64,000 bases of DNA from Leishmania martiniquensis (taxonomy: Eukaryota; Euglenozoa; Kinetoplastea; Trypanosomatida; Trypanosomatidae), in NCBI RefSeq assembly GCF_017916325.1, contig NC_090166.1, positions 1,240,228 to 1,304,227 on the forward strand, read 5' to 3'. The position numbers were made by a program, and so were the translations under genes. The notes beneath the pieces were generated by a model that searched no databases, was not told the origin of the DNA, and saw nothing but the letters and a program-made list of their open reading frames with translations. This document shows, one piece after another, positions 46,490 through 58,088 of the stretch (position 1 is its first letter; every line of letters begins with the position of its first letter).

Positions 46490-47155
46490 TCACAGCTCTC
46501 TTCGGCCCAGGGGCGCATTGCTTACGGGCTTCGAGCCTTTAGACGCCTCCGCCCACGCCTTTTTTATGCACTCCAGGTCGGACATGACGTGGTCGCCAAA
46601 CAATCGCTTGCGCTTCCCCTCACTGTTTCGCATGTTGCGGAGCAGCAGCACAGCCAACTCGTACGAGTCAATCGAGGTGAACCGAATCATCCAGCTGTCG
46701 CACAGGTCGTCGCTTGTGCTTGCGGCGGCCGCGGAAGAGTGCTGCTTCACCTTTAGCGAAGGCGTCGCCACTGCAGCCGGTGGGCGCTCGATGTTCAGGG
46801 AGGCATCCAGGGAAATGCCGGAGGGGACGGCAGGTACACGAATCATCTCTGCTACTTCCGCGGCAGTCACCTCCTCTACCGCCATCTTCGGCACGGGCAC
46901 CTGCTTGCCAAAGATACGCAGCGTCATCTTCGCTTTGAGTGAGTTAAAATGCCCAGCCATCTCGCTTGCTTTGTACCGAGGCCACATCTGCACGTGTACG
47001 ACCTCCAGGGAGTGGTACAGCACGTGCTCCGGATGATGCTTGCGGCTGATGGTCACCGTGTCGCTCGCCGTATCGATCGTCAGGACACGCTGCGTCCAAC
47101 TGCCCGACTCCAAGGAGCCCTGCTTCAGCACAGAAAACTGCACAGCCTTCGGCAT
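46490..47155 (-). CDS. PH-like family protein, 221 aa (member 4)
   Basis: ATG at 47155 (MPKAVQFSVLKQG). The long upstream open frame is low-complexity and probably untranslated. Seen: QFSVLKQGSLESGSWTQRVL (6-25), VTISRKHHPEHVLYHSLEVV (34-53), VQMWPRY (55-61), FNSLKAKMTLRIFGKQV (70-86), a linker containing an Ala/Ser-rich part (about 90-150), SWMIRFTSIDSYELAVLLL (154-172) and a terminal helix with IKKAW (197-201). It aligns closely with member 3 over the full length, with the linker as the variable part. This gives the clearest evidence that the genes arose by duplication. PH-like fold inferred; function unknown. Confidence 0.87.
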   Translation of the reverse strand: MPKAVQFSVLKQGSLESGSWTQRVLTIDTASDTVTISRKHHPEHVLYHSLEVVHVQMWPRYKASEMAGHFNSLKAKMTLRIFGKQVPVPKMAVEEVTAAEVAEMIRVPAVPSGISLDASLNIERPPAAVATPSLKVKQHSSAAAASTSDDLCDSWMIRFTSIDSYELAVLLLRNMRNSEGKRKRLFGDHVMSDLECIKKAWAEASKGSKPVSNAPLGRREL

Positions 47156-50100
47156 GGTGAGGCGAGTAGGGCACGTGGATAGGAGAACTGCAGAGAAGGG
47201 GTGGAGAGGCAGATTGCGACGGTGCACGCGGGCTATGACAGGGGAAAGGGGGGAGGGAACAATGAAAAAGGGAGCGGGAGAAGGCAGGACCGCACCTCGA
47301 CAGCGCGCCGCACGCAATATGGGGTGGGGAATGAGGGAGTGGGGTGAGAGGATAGTGAGGTGCTGCTGCTGCTGTGAGGGCTTCACAGCCGGTTGCTGGC
47401 GCACGCAACGTGAGAGAAGAGTCACTACTGGGCGATGTTGGATAGTCTTCCTTGCGTGCAAGTGCGTCGAGATACACTCCATCAGGAGCGAGGAGGAGGA
47501 GGAGGGGAAGGGGGGCGACATGAGCATCAAGTAGAGGAAAACAGCAAGTGCATCGAGACGGATGCCATGGCCGCTCCATCCACCAGGGCGAGAAGGCGTC
47601 GCGCTGAAGAGGGATGCGTGCAGCGGCAGCGATGCGAGCAGAGCTGAGGAGGAGGCCGTCTTTATCCGACCGCCAACGCTCCGTGCCACGAGTCGGCGAG
47701 CACCGCAACGGCGCGATGTATGCCTCGACGGTGCTATAGCTGCTGACAGAGGTCAAAGCCCAACAGCGCAAGAGACGGGGGATTTGATTACCTGTCAGCA
47801 GGCGAGGCGTCACTTCACACCTTCGCCAACAGCAAAGCGGCAAACAGGGAAGGAGGTAAGAGGCTGCTGCGTAGCACACGACGGCCCCGATAGATGCACC
47901 ACGTTCGCTTTTCCAGGGGTCGCGCGCCTCTAGCGGAAAAAAAGAGAGATTCGAGCGAACGTGCAGAGAAGAAGCAGCGCACTCCCCTTTTTGTTCCACA
48001 GCAAATATAGCGGCAGCGGCAGCAGAGCATGCAGACAGCTTCAGCGCGGCAGAAGATCTCACACTACATAGGAGTGCCGTAGAGGCTATCACAGCGCGTG
48101 TTGAATTGGTGACCCCTTTTGGGGGCAAAGTAAGCGGCGACAACTCGTCCGCCTCCCCACTCCCCGCGGGCAGACAGAAGGGGAAGCGCGAAGAGCGCAA
48201 GGAAGTGGACCAGGAGGAGGGGGCAGAAGCCGGGCACCTCTCTTTTCCATAACGAGAGCGAGCTGCGAGCAGGGACGCCGGCACTCTCGCCTCGCGCTAA
48301 AACAGAACTGAACGAAGGAGAGCATCGACAGCGAAATTCACGCGTGAGACGCGTATGGCACATCGCTGGCAAAGGCAGCGGCGGCGTCAGATGAAGAAAA
48401 GGGGGAGCAGCAAAGGTGCATGCAACAGCGAAAAAAAGAAAAAAGAGGGACACCACACAGAGCAGGACAATGAAAGGCGCAAAATGGGGGGTTCGCCGCT
48501 CAGGCCAGAGAGAGGCAGGAGACGCTGAAGCGCCTCGCAGAGAGGGGCCGAGGGCAGACCTTCCGCGCTCATTCTGTAAGGCACTGAGCGAGGGTCTTCG
48601 TTACTCCCCATTGGCATCGCGCTGAGATTCCAAGACGCGCGTTCGACACAGGCACAGAGGCCGAAGAAGACTCTAAGGCGTCTCGGGTCGCTGCTGTGAC
48701 GCCGATGTGCGTCCTCGCCCACTCCTTTGAGATAGAACTGAGATTCCCAGTCTCATCTTCGGTGACGATGGTTAGCAACTGCGCCTCACGTACGATCATC
48801 TCCGAGAATGGTGAGGCTGCGGGTCTAACGTTGCGGGGCGGTTGCACGTTCCTGTGGCGGCTATGGCCAGCCCCGCCTGCGCTGCTCTGCGCCTTCGCTA
48901 CCGACCACTCCTTCCTCGCGTAGGGCGGAAGCAGTGCGTCGGCAGCCGCAGCTTTACTGCGACTGCGTCTCCTTTGGCAATACCGCATGCTCTTGTGCAG
49001 CCCTCAAATGTGAGAGCGGTACCGAGGCAAACTGCCGGAGCAGCTGCGCATCAAAGAGTGCAAAGCCGATCACGCAGGCACCCCAGGCACCGAGGGTGAG
49101 GTCCCTTGGAAAGCAGATCCGTCCTTGCGCTCTGGCTGTCCATGGTGACCTTTTCCGACACAGACGCACAGACTTTACGTTCCCCTCGCAGCGTCAGCAT
49201 TCCCTCTGTGGACGCGCGCACCTCCGTGATCTGCCTCGCCACAAACTGTGGTGTCCCTTGCGCACACGAGGCTTGCTACTTGCAGCATGTGCGCCTTCGT
49301 TGGTGAGAGTGGCAACACTGACACGTGGCAGAGACAGGACTCATCGAGAGGCACTGAATATGCGATGAATGCGCTCGAATGTGTGCGTCGAGCTCCGGCG
49401 GCGACGCTGCTGCACCTTTCACTCTTCCGCAGACAGCGAACAGATGGAGCCCTGCATGATCAAGAGAGAGAGGAACCGGGGTACCGACTTCATCCACAGT
49501 CACACGGGGGCAAAAGGATAAGTGGCACTATCGTTCAGAGGGGGGAAGGGGTAAGGGTGAGCGGAGCATTGGGAGAGACTAGTGGGCGGATGGTGGAGAG
49601 GAGCCTCGCGAAATGAAAAAGATGGGAAAGAGAGAGACAGGCAGGCAGAGAAGGGCGTCCGTAAAGTGAAACGCGTCTGTGAAACACAGCGAAAGACAAC
49701 ACAGGGCGACTTCCTGCCCTTTACGCAGAGGAGTCTCCGGCTGCCCAAGGATCGTGCAAGGCATACCTTTGCCTCATCCTCCCTTCCAGTAAACCTGCAT
49801 GAGACCCATCGAGGCCTCTTTGGACGCGGCATAGGCGTCTCGAATGCCCGGCAGCGTCTTTGTTCGCTGGAGCTGTGAGCCGTACGCACATGTCAAAGGA
49901 AGAGCGCGCGCGCTGCATGCGCCAGATGCATACAGAGGCAGGCACGCACACACACGACACGCAAAAAAAAAGGTCAAGCAGACATGTGTACCGGCGAACG
50001 TGTGGAGAGGTCCAGCAATCGCCGCGTACTCCGCCTCCGTACACGAATGGCGCATGACGGAAGAGGCGTCAGGGGTGAAGAAGGGCGAGCGTACCAACAT

Positions 50101-50780
50101 GGTCCGTTGGAGAGGACGAGGGGCGCGCCGATGGCAGCCGCATCAGAAAAAAAAGGACGAGTGAAGTGATAAAGCAGCCACGAAGGCCGGCATGCTGGCA
50201 GCGAAACAGAAAAAAGAGAGGGAGAGAAAGAGAGAGATACTTCTTCCTGACAACACACCGGCGACTGTCGGAATCCCACGCACACTTTCCAATGAGGTGC
50301 TGCGTCGGCTGCGGGAGCGACAAAAGGCAAAGCGTGAAGGATGGCATACTTGTGTGCGCACGTGCTTTTACACGCGATGGCAGCAGAGCACCACCATGCG
50401 AGCATGTGTGCCGCCTGCAACTCTGCATGAGTCGCGGGGTGCCTTAAGCCAAGGAGAAAGGCATAGGCAACGAACGGACGAAGCAAAAAAAATACCCCCC
50501 AAAAATTGAAGCGGCAAACGCACACACAGTCACACACACCTGCAAAGAGAGGGGCACCGCCACGCGAGAGACGAAGGACATATCTGACAGCCTTTTTTTT
50601 CCACCGCGAAACGAGGAGAGGTCCGACTCGCTCCCTTCTACCAGCGTCAGCGACGATCCGATAGCACACAGCCACCACCAGGGCGCTCGGAAGGGAGGGG
50701 GACAGATCGACACAAGCGGGAGTCCACGGAGGATCCGTAGGGAAGGGCCGAGCAGCTATCCCTTCACCTCTTCTAGTCGC
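47156..50780. other. intergenic region, 3.6 kb, with a possible decayed gene
   Basis: Apart from the candidate pseudogene at 48569-49300, the rest is spacer: Ser/Pro/Leu-rich minus frames upstream of member 4, purine-rich DNA, and CA runs near 49944-49958 and 50518-50538. No intact gene is supported. Confidence 0.5.
48569..49300 (-). pseudogene. candidate decayed gene, unknown family
   Basis: On the minus strand three consecutive coding-like segments lie in different frames. First, a segment with VARQITEVRASTEGMLTLRG and KVCASVSEKVTMD (about 49245-49100). Then, in another frame, DLTLGAWGACVIGFALFD and AQLLRQFASVPLSHLRAAQEH, ending at a stop near 48957. Then, in the third frame, AAADALLPPYARKEWSVAKAQ and SEMIVREAQLLTIVTEDETG, ending at 48569. 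Each shift coincides with the point where the previous segment loses a sensible composition. The middle segment could contain a membrane helix. It does not match the PH-like family. I read this as a gene broken by at least two frameshifts; sequencing error or chance are the alternatives. Confidence 0.33.
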
Positions 50781-51389
50781 TTAAGCCTCGGCACATTCGT
50801 CTCTCTTAAGCCTCGTCTGCTGCCAATGCTCGCGGATTGGGGCAAGCCCTTCATTTAGGTCGCCGGGGATGATGCTGCGTGGGAGTAGCCCCTCAATCTC
50901 GCCATCCACCGTCGTTTCCTCACCTCCTTGCGTCGAGCGCCGCGTCTCCGCAGATGTCGTGACAGACGAGCTTTGCTCGCTCAGCTTCATCGCTTGAAAG
51001 AGGCGCATGGCTCCTTCGAATTCCTCGTAGTTTCGGAAGCGCAGCATCCACGTGTGCTTCGTCGCCTCGGGTCCGCGCATCGTGTACCGGTAGATCTTTA
51101 TTGAGCCCCCGGTACCGCGCTCCTCGCGCACCCCAATCTTCGCAGGGGTTCCTTTGATGCGCACCGTCAGCTTCACCGCCATCGAATCGAAGTCCTCCTT
51201 GACGTGCTTCTGCTTGTACTGCGGCCACATATGAACGCAGGAAACACGCATGCACTGATAGAACTTGTCCTTTGGGGCGTCACGACTTGTGATAGCGGCA
51301 ATAGCGAGATGAGAGTGAACCGATAGAACGCGCGTCGTCCACTTGCTCGCCTTCACGGTGCCCCTCTTGTACACGTTGAATTCTTCCAT
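50781..51389 (-). CDS. PH-like family protein, 202 aa (member 5)
   Basis: ATG at 51389, starting directly at the domain: MEEFNVYKRGTVKASKWTTR (1-20), AAITSRDAPKDKFYQCMRVS (31-50), VHMWPQY (52-58), FDSMAVKLTVRIKG (67-80), a short linker with Tyr/Arg-rich KIYRYTMRG (98-106), TWMLRFRNYEEFEGAMRLF (113-131), then a loop of about 50 residues and a final helix APIREHWQQTRLKRDE (183-198). It belongs with members 3 and 4 by the MWPxY, KLTxRIxG and terminal HW/KKxW helix features. It is the last short member before the lipase gene. PH-like fold inferred from the shared pattern; function unknown. Confidence 0.87.
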   Translation of the reverse strand: MEEFNVYKRGTVKASKWTTRVLSVHSHLAIAAITSRDAPKDKFYQCMRVSCVHMWPQYKQKHVKEDFDSMAVKLTVRIKGTPAKIGVREERGTGGSIKIYRYTMRGPEATKHTWMLRFRNYEEFEGAMRLFQAMKLSEQSSSVTTSAETRRSTQGGEETTVDGEIEGLLPRSIIPGDLNEGLAPIREHWQQTRLKRDECAEA

Positions 51390-54365
51390 TCCTCGCAAGG
51401 ACCGCAGCTACTTTCGTAAGCCGACAAAGTGCAGCGGTCAGGTGTGTCTGTGTGTGGGTGAGTGGTGAGCACCAATGCTCGTATACAACGTCTTCTACAC
51501 TCTCCTGAAGCAGAGAGCCTTACAGATCATGGGAGAGGGAGGCAAGACAAAAATAGGGCCAAATAACCGAAGCTCGAGTCCACGCGAGATTTACTCCGTA
51601 CTCCAGCGTACCGCAAAAAGAAAGAGCACACCCACAAGGTTCGCGCTGCCATCCAGCGCATGTGCCCTTCCTCGGCTGCTTCCACGGGGACGGGGCATCG
51701 GCGCCGTGGCTTGGAAGCGGCGTCAATGTTGTCTGCCTCTTTTGCATCGTTTTCGCTAAGGTGAGAGCAGCTGAGAGGACACGCCTTCACCCTTTCCCCG
51801 CCATCAGGGCACAGCCCACGCACTCCCCCCGCCCCACTCGCACCGCTCGAGAGAGTTCGGATCGCGGAAACGAGCTGACAGATACATCCATGGTAACGGG
51901 CGTCCACGCGGCTCACCGACCGCAGCGCTTCTCTGCTACCAGGCGCGACGAGACGCGCCAGAGAGTGTGGAAACCATCGCGAAGGGCGAGAGGAGGGCAA
52001 CGGTACGGGGAGGGGGAGCACGCGGGTGAAGAGGCCCTTGGAGTGCGGCGTCACCCCACTCCGCATTGCACGCCTGCTCCCTGCGCGCCACCCGCTCCCC
52101 CCCTGCCAGGGAGCACCACACAACATACGCGTTAGCTCTGAAACAATAAAGACCAGGAGAGCAGGGCATGTCGGCATCTCTCTTCTTCTCGCCAGTCACC
52201 CTGTCCCCCGCGGCACCCGCCTGCAGGCTACGCTCGCGCAAGTGAATGCGGCGCAGCTCGAGGCAGATTGCCCAGGCTCGGCTGATCCTTGACGCGTGCC
52301 TTCACCGCTCCTCCGCGGCACGAGCACACACGCGGAGTCGGATGAGTCCTCGCCACACGCGCCGCAGCCGGAGGAGACAAGGCGTCGCACCCTGGACTAC
52401 CAGCAGCAGCAGTGCACACACACACACACTCATGTTCAGGAGAGAAGGGCGCACGTGCGAGGAAGCGGCACGGAGGTAACCGAGCAACAAGAAGCACGAA
52501 AGGGGCAGGGAGCGGAGAGCGGGGCGGACAGGAGGGGAAACGAAATAAATGTGAGGTGCGCGGATGGCGGCACCCCATACGAGATAGCAGTGAGCGAGAG
52601 GGGTGGGGCGTGCGAGACGCCCACGCGGAAAGAGAAAAGGGAGCGCTTGGACGGCGGCGAGGCAGAGAGTCGAGGGGGAGGGAGGGCCTGCACCTACACA
52701 GACAAAAGCAGCAAAGAGGCGCATGCGCACACACCAAACCGCCCACGAAACGCGTGCACTCGAGTCGCGCAGCGCCGCATGCCGCCGCCGTCGCTGCGGG
52801 CTCGAAGTCGCCGAGACAGAAGAACAGTGTTGCGAACGGCGCTTTGGTGGCGTACACGCCAGGCGACGTCGAGCAGACGCGACTAGGGAGAGGCAGTCGC
52901 AACGCACAGATGCGACGCTGCAGCGCCACCACCCGCAAGCCGTCGCCTCCCTCGCCCGCTTCCGATAATCGACGCGCCAACGCCTCGCCGGAGTGCATGC
53001 CGGGCCTGCTCAGTCTGCAGCGCAAGCTTTCGCCCCTGCGGAAGCGCACGCATTGCGTGACACCGAAAGACTTTGGGTCGGCCCGCGCAGCTCAGCATCA
53101 CCGCTCCCGTCAGCGCGGCAAGCGCGAGAACGCGAGCCGACCAGCTGGTGCAGTGGAGGCAGCCCTGATCGCAGCCTGCGAGCTCTAGCACGGCCGTAGG
53201 CAGACAAAAAAGACCGAGCGCGAAATGGCACGGGGGGGTGAGGCATCACCGCCGAGCCGCCCACGCCGCCGATCGCCAACAGCATAAGGGGGCTGAAGAG
53301 CAGAGGACGACGAGGGGGGAGTGGGTCGTGGATCGCTGCCAAAGTGACAGTGCAGGCCATGCCGCCTCGAAGAAGATGGGATAGAAGAAGGGGAGGGGCG
53401 AGTGAGGGTGTGAGGGTGCGGCTCCTTGTCCTTCATGAGGATGCACGCGGTGCTGGTTCCATCCAGCTATTGAGGGGTCAGCAGCGCATAAAGGCGCGGG
53501 CGTAAGAGAGAGCGACAGAGGCAGCGAGAGACAGGGAGAGCCTGGCGGTGAGGACAGGCTGCCACGAGACACCAAAACCGCGGCGTACCGAGACCGAGAC
53601 AACCGCGCAAGGAGATGGAGAGGTGCCGCCGCCAGATTCTTCCCGCTGGCAGCGCACACATCGTTCGAGGGCCTGCTCTGCTCCCAGCGGCATCGGCAGC
53701 AGAGGCGCCAGCGCGTGTCCCTTGGGTTCAGTTTGTTCCGCATATGTTTTTGCCCGAGAGAGAGTCGAAAGAGAAGCGCAGCGCACGGGTGCGCCTGGAT
53801 GCACTTTGGGAACGGAATAAAGAGAAGGGCCCTAGCGACCCTCCGCAAGGCAGAGAAGTGCCAGCAGAAGCGATACCCAAGATGAGGAGATCACAGAGGA
53901 GATATATAGAGAGAGAGCGCGCCTAGAGGGCCGGCCACTCATGATACAACTGCATTGTATACGGCTGTCGTGCGCAACAAGAGGTGCCTTAGGCCGTTCA
54001 ATAGTGGGAAGAAAAGCCGAAGCTGCGAGACACTCGATGTAAAGAAGATACAGAAATGCAGAAAGGTGTCGGCCACAGAAGAATTTGGTGGGTCTTGCAC
54101 GTAGTCAGACACCGGACAGGAGCCGGAGAGAGTCTGCTCATGAGCGTTTGCCGTTGCGCGGATGGTGCGCTGCAGGGTATCACGCAGGCACTCACACACG
54201 CACGTCCGCGGCAACGTGGCTCCACAGAATAATGCGCGTAAACAAAAAGTGCTTTTCACTGAAAAAGTGTTGCCAGTTAAGCAAATGTGGCAAATATAGC
54301 AACCAGGAGAGAGAAAAGAAAAAGCGCAGCCGCGTACGTCATTGTTGGGCTGATAAAGCGAGAGC
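51390..54365. other. intergenic region, 3.0 kb, GC-rich, coding-like in part
   Basis: The part from about 52700 to 53360 has codon-like composition on more than one frame. A plus frame ending at 53188 includes NSVANGALVAYTPGDVEQTR and LSLQRKLSPLRKRTHCVTPK with mostly G/C third positions. A minus frame with an ATG at 53360 (MACTVTLAAIHDPLPPRR) runs for 116 codons to 53010. Neither shows a known domain and the plus frame would run against the gene cluster, so none is called. The rest is spacer; a CA run lies at 52418-52431. Confidence 0.4.
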
Positions 54366-55460
54366 TCAGCGCCTTTTGTGTCGGCGGCTGATCATGGCGT
54401 GGTCAAGGGCAAGAACAGCATACAGCTCCGGTGGCAGCGTATAGTTCATAATCTCATCCATCACCGCCGCCGTGCACTCGCATTGTGTGCAGATACCGAG
54501 ATAGAGGAGATGGTCTGGCACACTGACAGCGTAAACGCTGTTACTGCAGTTCGGATCCTCGTCATCGTCGGTCTCCTGGCACAAATGAATGGTGCTATCC
54601 TCCTTCGGGTACCACACCTCCTGCGGCACATGCAAGTAGCCGAACAGTTGTGGTGGCAGGTGCGGCACTGGATCTCTCCCGTGGGTGACGCGATACTGTC
54701 GCTGCCTCATCAACACAGACTTAGACCACGTCGAAAAGGCATGATTGCCTACACGTGGCTCACCAAAGGTGTAGAGCTCCAGCAGCGGACCACGCAACAG
54801 CCGCAGAGCTTCAAGGTAGCCCTGCGCATCGCTGTCCAGCACCCCCTCCTCCAACAAATTTCCGGTGGCGAGGTCAAGGGCGCCAAGCAGGGCCATGGCA
54901 CCACCGAGGGAGTGGCCGGTGAGGAGGAAGGTGTAGGAAGGATGCTGCTTATGCAGCTCGAGCAGATCTTGGATCAGCTTCGTGCGAAGGCTGCTGTACG
55001 CATTGTAGAAGCCGCGGTGCACCCTGCAGTATGACTGGCAGTTGGTGTTCGGATACTGCGTGGACCAGAAGTCGAAGTTGTGCAGCCAATTCGCGGAGTT
55101 GGACGTGCCGCGGAAGACAGCGACGATGTGCTTCGCCTCGTGGTCGATGCCGCTGTAGCCGAAGGTACCAGCCCAGTAGTCGTCGTAGATGTCGAACACC
55201 TCAAAGTTCGAAGAGGAGATGGTGCACGCCTCGCCACAGTTCCAGCTCTTCACATTCGACAGCTCGCAGTAGGCAGACTTGGAGAAGTGCAGCGCTTTCC
55301 AAGCGAGGGAGTAGTCGTAGGCGGACAGAGACGTGTCCGAGATGGTCGACTCGCCGCCCTTCGCCAGAGGACCGGCTGCACTGGCGGAGGCGGCGAGCGC
55401 CGTCACGGCAAGGAACACTGCGGCGATGCACGCAGGCGCGAAGGAGGACCACTGCTTCAT
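54366..55460 (-). CDS. secreted class 3 lipase, 364 aa
   Basis: ATG at 55460 (MKQWSSFAPA). Seen: an N-terminal signal peptide (hydrophobic 11-27, likely cut after ASASA near 28), IVAVFRGTSNSANWL (112-126) with the oxyanion RGT, the nucleophile elbow TGHSLGGAMA with Ser184, GEPRVGN (233-239), GRDPVPHLPP with the likely catalytic Asp263, and DHLLYLG with the likely His317. These are the hallmarks of alpha/beta-hydrolase class 3 lipases, which cleave triacylglycerols and related esters. Several Cys pairs (65/75/79, 141/145, 294/305, 324/327/329) suggest disulfides, fitting a secreted or lysosomal enzyme. The C-terminus ends RRHKRR. A candidate splice AG lies at 55478-55477, 17 nt before the ATG. 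The gene sits inside the PH-like cluster. Confidence 0.93.
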   Translation of the reverse strand: MKQWSSFAPACIAAVFLAVTALAASASAAGPLAKGGESTISDTSLSAYDYSLAWKALHFSKSAYCELSNVKSWNCGEACTISSSNFEVFDIYDDYWAGTFGYSGIDHEAKHIVAVFRGTSNSANWLHNFDFWSTQYPNTNCQSYCRVHRGFYNAYSSLRTKLIQDLLELHKQHPSYTFLLTGHSLGGAMALLGALDLATGNLLEEGVLDSDAQGYLEALRLLRGPLLELYTFGEPRVGNHAFSTWSKSVLMRQRQYRVTHGRDPVPHLPPQLFGYLHVPQEVWYPKEDSTIHLCQETDDDEDPNCSNSVYAVSVPDHLLYLGICTQCECTAAVMDEIMNYTLPPELYAVLALDHAMISRRHKRR

Positions 55461-58088
55461 GCTTTACTCACGGGTGCTGTGTGTATGTGTGTGTGGGGGG
55501 GGAAGGGGGTATGGCGGGAGAGTGAGCAGAGGGAAATCACAGCGGCAGGCGAGGGAGCAGTCGACAGTGGGGTGCGCGCCAGGTGGTAGCGGACGACTGC
55601 GCTGAGGAGAACACCAAAACGCCTCTGGGCGGGTATGAAACGAAGGGAAGGATGGGCGATGGCAGTCATCCATACGAGAGCGCGCGAGAGACAGGAAGAG
55701 GCGGGAATGTGCAGCCTGTGCCTATCATTACACCTGCCCCGCCCCCAACGCGTAAGCGTCGCAGTAGGCCGGCAAAGACACGGCGACAGCTATCACGGTG
55801 CGCTGCAAGCCTTTCCGGGCACATCGGAAACGATGCGCAGCCACAAAAGTGTGCAGAGGGGGCCCGCACGCCACCGAAGCGGAAAGGGCCGAGCGGGTGG
55901 GAGTCGAGTGACCCGCGGCTGAGCCTCCAGACGCCGCAGGTGAGCTCGGCGGAGGGAAGAAGTGCCGCTTGTGCGTCAGTGATGACGGGGAGGGAAGTGG
56001 GGGGAGATGATTGGCAGAGGCGCGCACGCACACGCTCTCAAGAGGTCTGCCTGCAACCAGACACCGTCCGTCACTTCCCCGGAGTGGCGCGGAGCCTGCA
56101 GCCTCACCTCCCCCTCTCTCCCCTTCCCATCGCTTCAGAGCGTGCAGCAGGCGGCGCCACGTGCAGCGCCCCATGCGGACAGCAGCGCAGAAGAAAGCGA
56201 GAGGAGGAGGGGCAGGTGCGCAGAAGATGCCGGATTGGGCATGAGAGGGCCCCGCAGGCGCACGCACCCACACGTGGGCGGAAAACCCTCAGCACCGCCA
56301 TGTGAAGCGAACGGGCGACACAGTGAGAGAGGCGCACAGGTCTCCGCAGCGGGCGGCCCAACCGCTCACCCGATGGCTGAGGGACCAACGCGAGGACGCG
56401 CAGGCCAAATGCGCCACGCTCCCATGCCACAGGGGCAAAGGTGAAAGAGGCAAAGAGAGTGCGGGAGCGGATATATGAGGCGAGGAGAAAAAGGCCTCTG
56501 ACACGCGCACGCGTGCGTCACAGACTGCGACAACGCCGCCATCTACCCATGGAGCGGCACGCCATCCTGTGCCGTCACGGGCGGCAGCACACGATGGTCT
56601 GCAGTGAGGCACGACAGCGTCCCCCACAACGAGAACAAATGCACACCGAGACGCGGCAGGGCAGAGCGAGAGGGTACGGGGCGACGTCGCACAAGCGTCG
56701 GCGGCACAGATGGCCGGGCGGGGAGGGAAGAGGTTGACCGGGTGGGAAAACGGCATGTGGAAAGAGAATTTCAGAGGTCAAAGGAGCGAGCGCCGTAGGG
56801 CCGCTGATAGGCCTTAGAGGAGGACGTCTTTTGCGGCCGCTTCTGACGATGATGCACAATTCGCATGATGGCGAGTGCGCTCATACTGTACGCGATGATG
56901 TCGTGCACTCGTAGTAGGTTTGGTGCGCGTTATTGCGGCTCACGCGCCCCACAGAGCCTTTACATCAAAACGATGCGCAGGTGCTAGGCGGGGCGTGTGC
57001 ATCTTCAAGGTTGTGGCGTCCGCTAGGCGATGGCAGTGGGAACGCATCCGGAAGCAGTTGGAGCTCGGTGAGAGTTCTTTCCCTACTGGGGGGGCTGAAG
57101 GTAGGTTCCGTAGCGTGGCATCGTGATATTTAGCGGCCTGTGTGTGTTGTTCCGAGACAAGGGAGCTGCCGATATTTGGAGAGGGGGAGGGAGTGACTTG
57201 GACATTTAGATTCTGCGCGTCGTATCAAGGCGAAGGGGTGTCTACGAAGAGAGAGAGGCGGCCGGAGAAGAGCACAGGTGTCGACGGTGGGGTGGGGCAA
57301 GAGTGCGGTGCAGTGCATAGAATCCATCGCACGAAGTCACTCGATTCATATGCGTCCACGGCGCATTGCCTGGGTGACACACCAGCCGCAGCGGGCGTGT
57401 CACGGAGTGTGTCACAACTGTCAGCACCACCACCCCTGCAGCTACCACCCATGGCCGCTCTAGTGGGAACGCATGAGCTGAGGGGGCGGGTGCTCCTGGC
57501 GACGGGGAACACGAGTTCACTGCGCCCTTCCCATAGCGCAGGTGTATCGCCAGAAGTGTATTATGTGTATTCCTCTTGCTCTGCCATGAAGAAAACTTTT
57601 CGCAGGAATCCACCTCTTTATAATGTTTAGACCGTGCGATCCAACCGATAAGACAAGGGAGAGAGGGGGAAGGGGGGAGGGAGAAGAAGTCTGTGCAGGC
57701 CACGTGCCATAACGGAGACGATGAGTAATGCAGACATGCACGCATCAGCACGAAAAAGAACGGGGGGGGGGTAAGAGAGAGGGGGGAGAGAGGAAAAACG
57801 CGCTTCATTGGAAGAGATCCGAAAAGAAACGGAGAAGGACAAGACGTCACGACGCATATGCTCGGGTCATGGCACACACACACACACTTGGCAGCGCTCG
57901 ATACCGGTCGCATTGTCTTGCGAGCAGTCGCCAGTGAAACGATTCAGTCAGGCACTGACATGTTGTTAAGCATAGAAATGAACGACGCCGGCTGCTGCGG
58001 TGGCAAAACATCCACTGCGCACACCTCAAATTCAACAGTGGCTCGAGAACGACACTTCCCGGCCCCTCGAGAGACTCGCTGGCGACGC
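55461..58088. other. intergenic region, 2.6 kb
   Basis: Spacer between PH-like member 6 and the lipase. It has G-runs and a GT run just upstream of the lipase (55478-55508) and a CA run near 57874-57888. A plus frame (55583-56305) of 240 codons begins with GTG, is Arg/Ser-rich and shows no domain. No gene is called. Confidence 0.55.

Noticed and set aside
52228..53049. 273-codon minus open frame
   Set aside because: Begins with GTG and overlaps a plus frame with better codon bias; no domain visible.
55583..56305. 240-codon plus open frame upstream of the lipase
   Set aside because: Begins with GTG; Arg/Ser/Pro-rich; opposite to the gene cluster; no recognisable motif.
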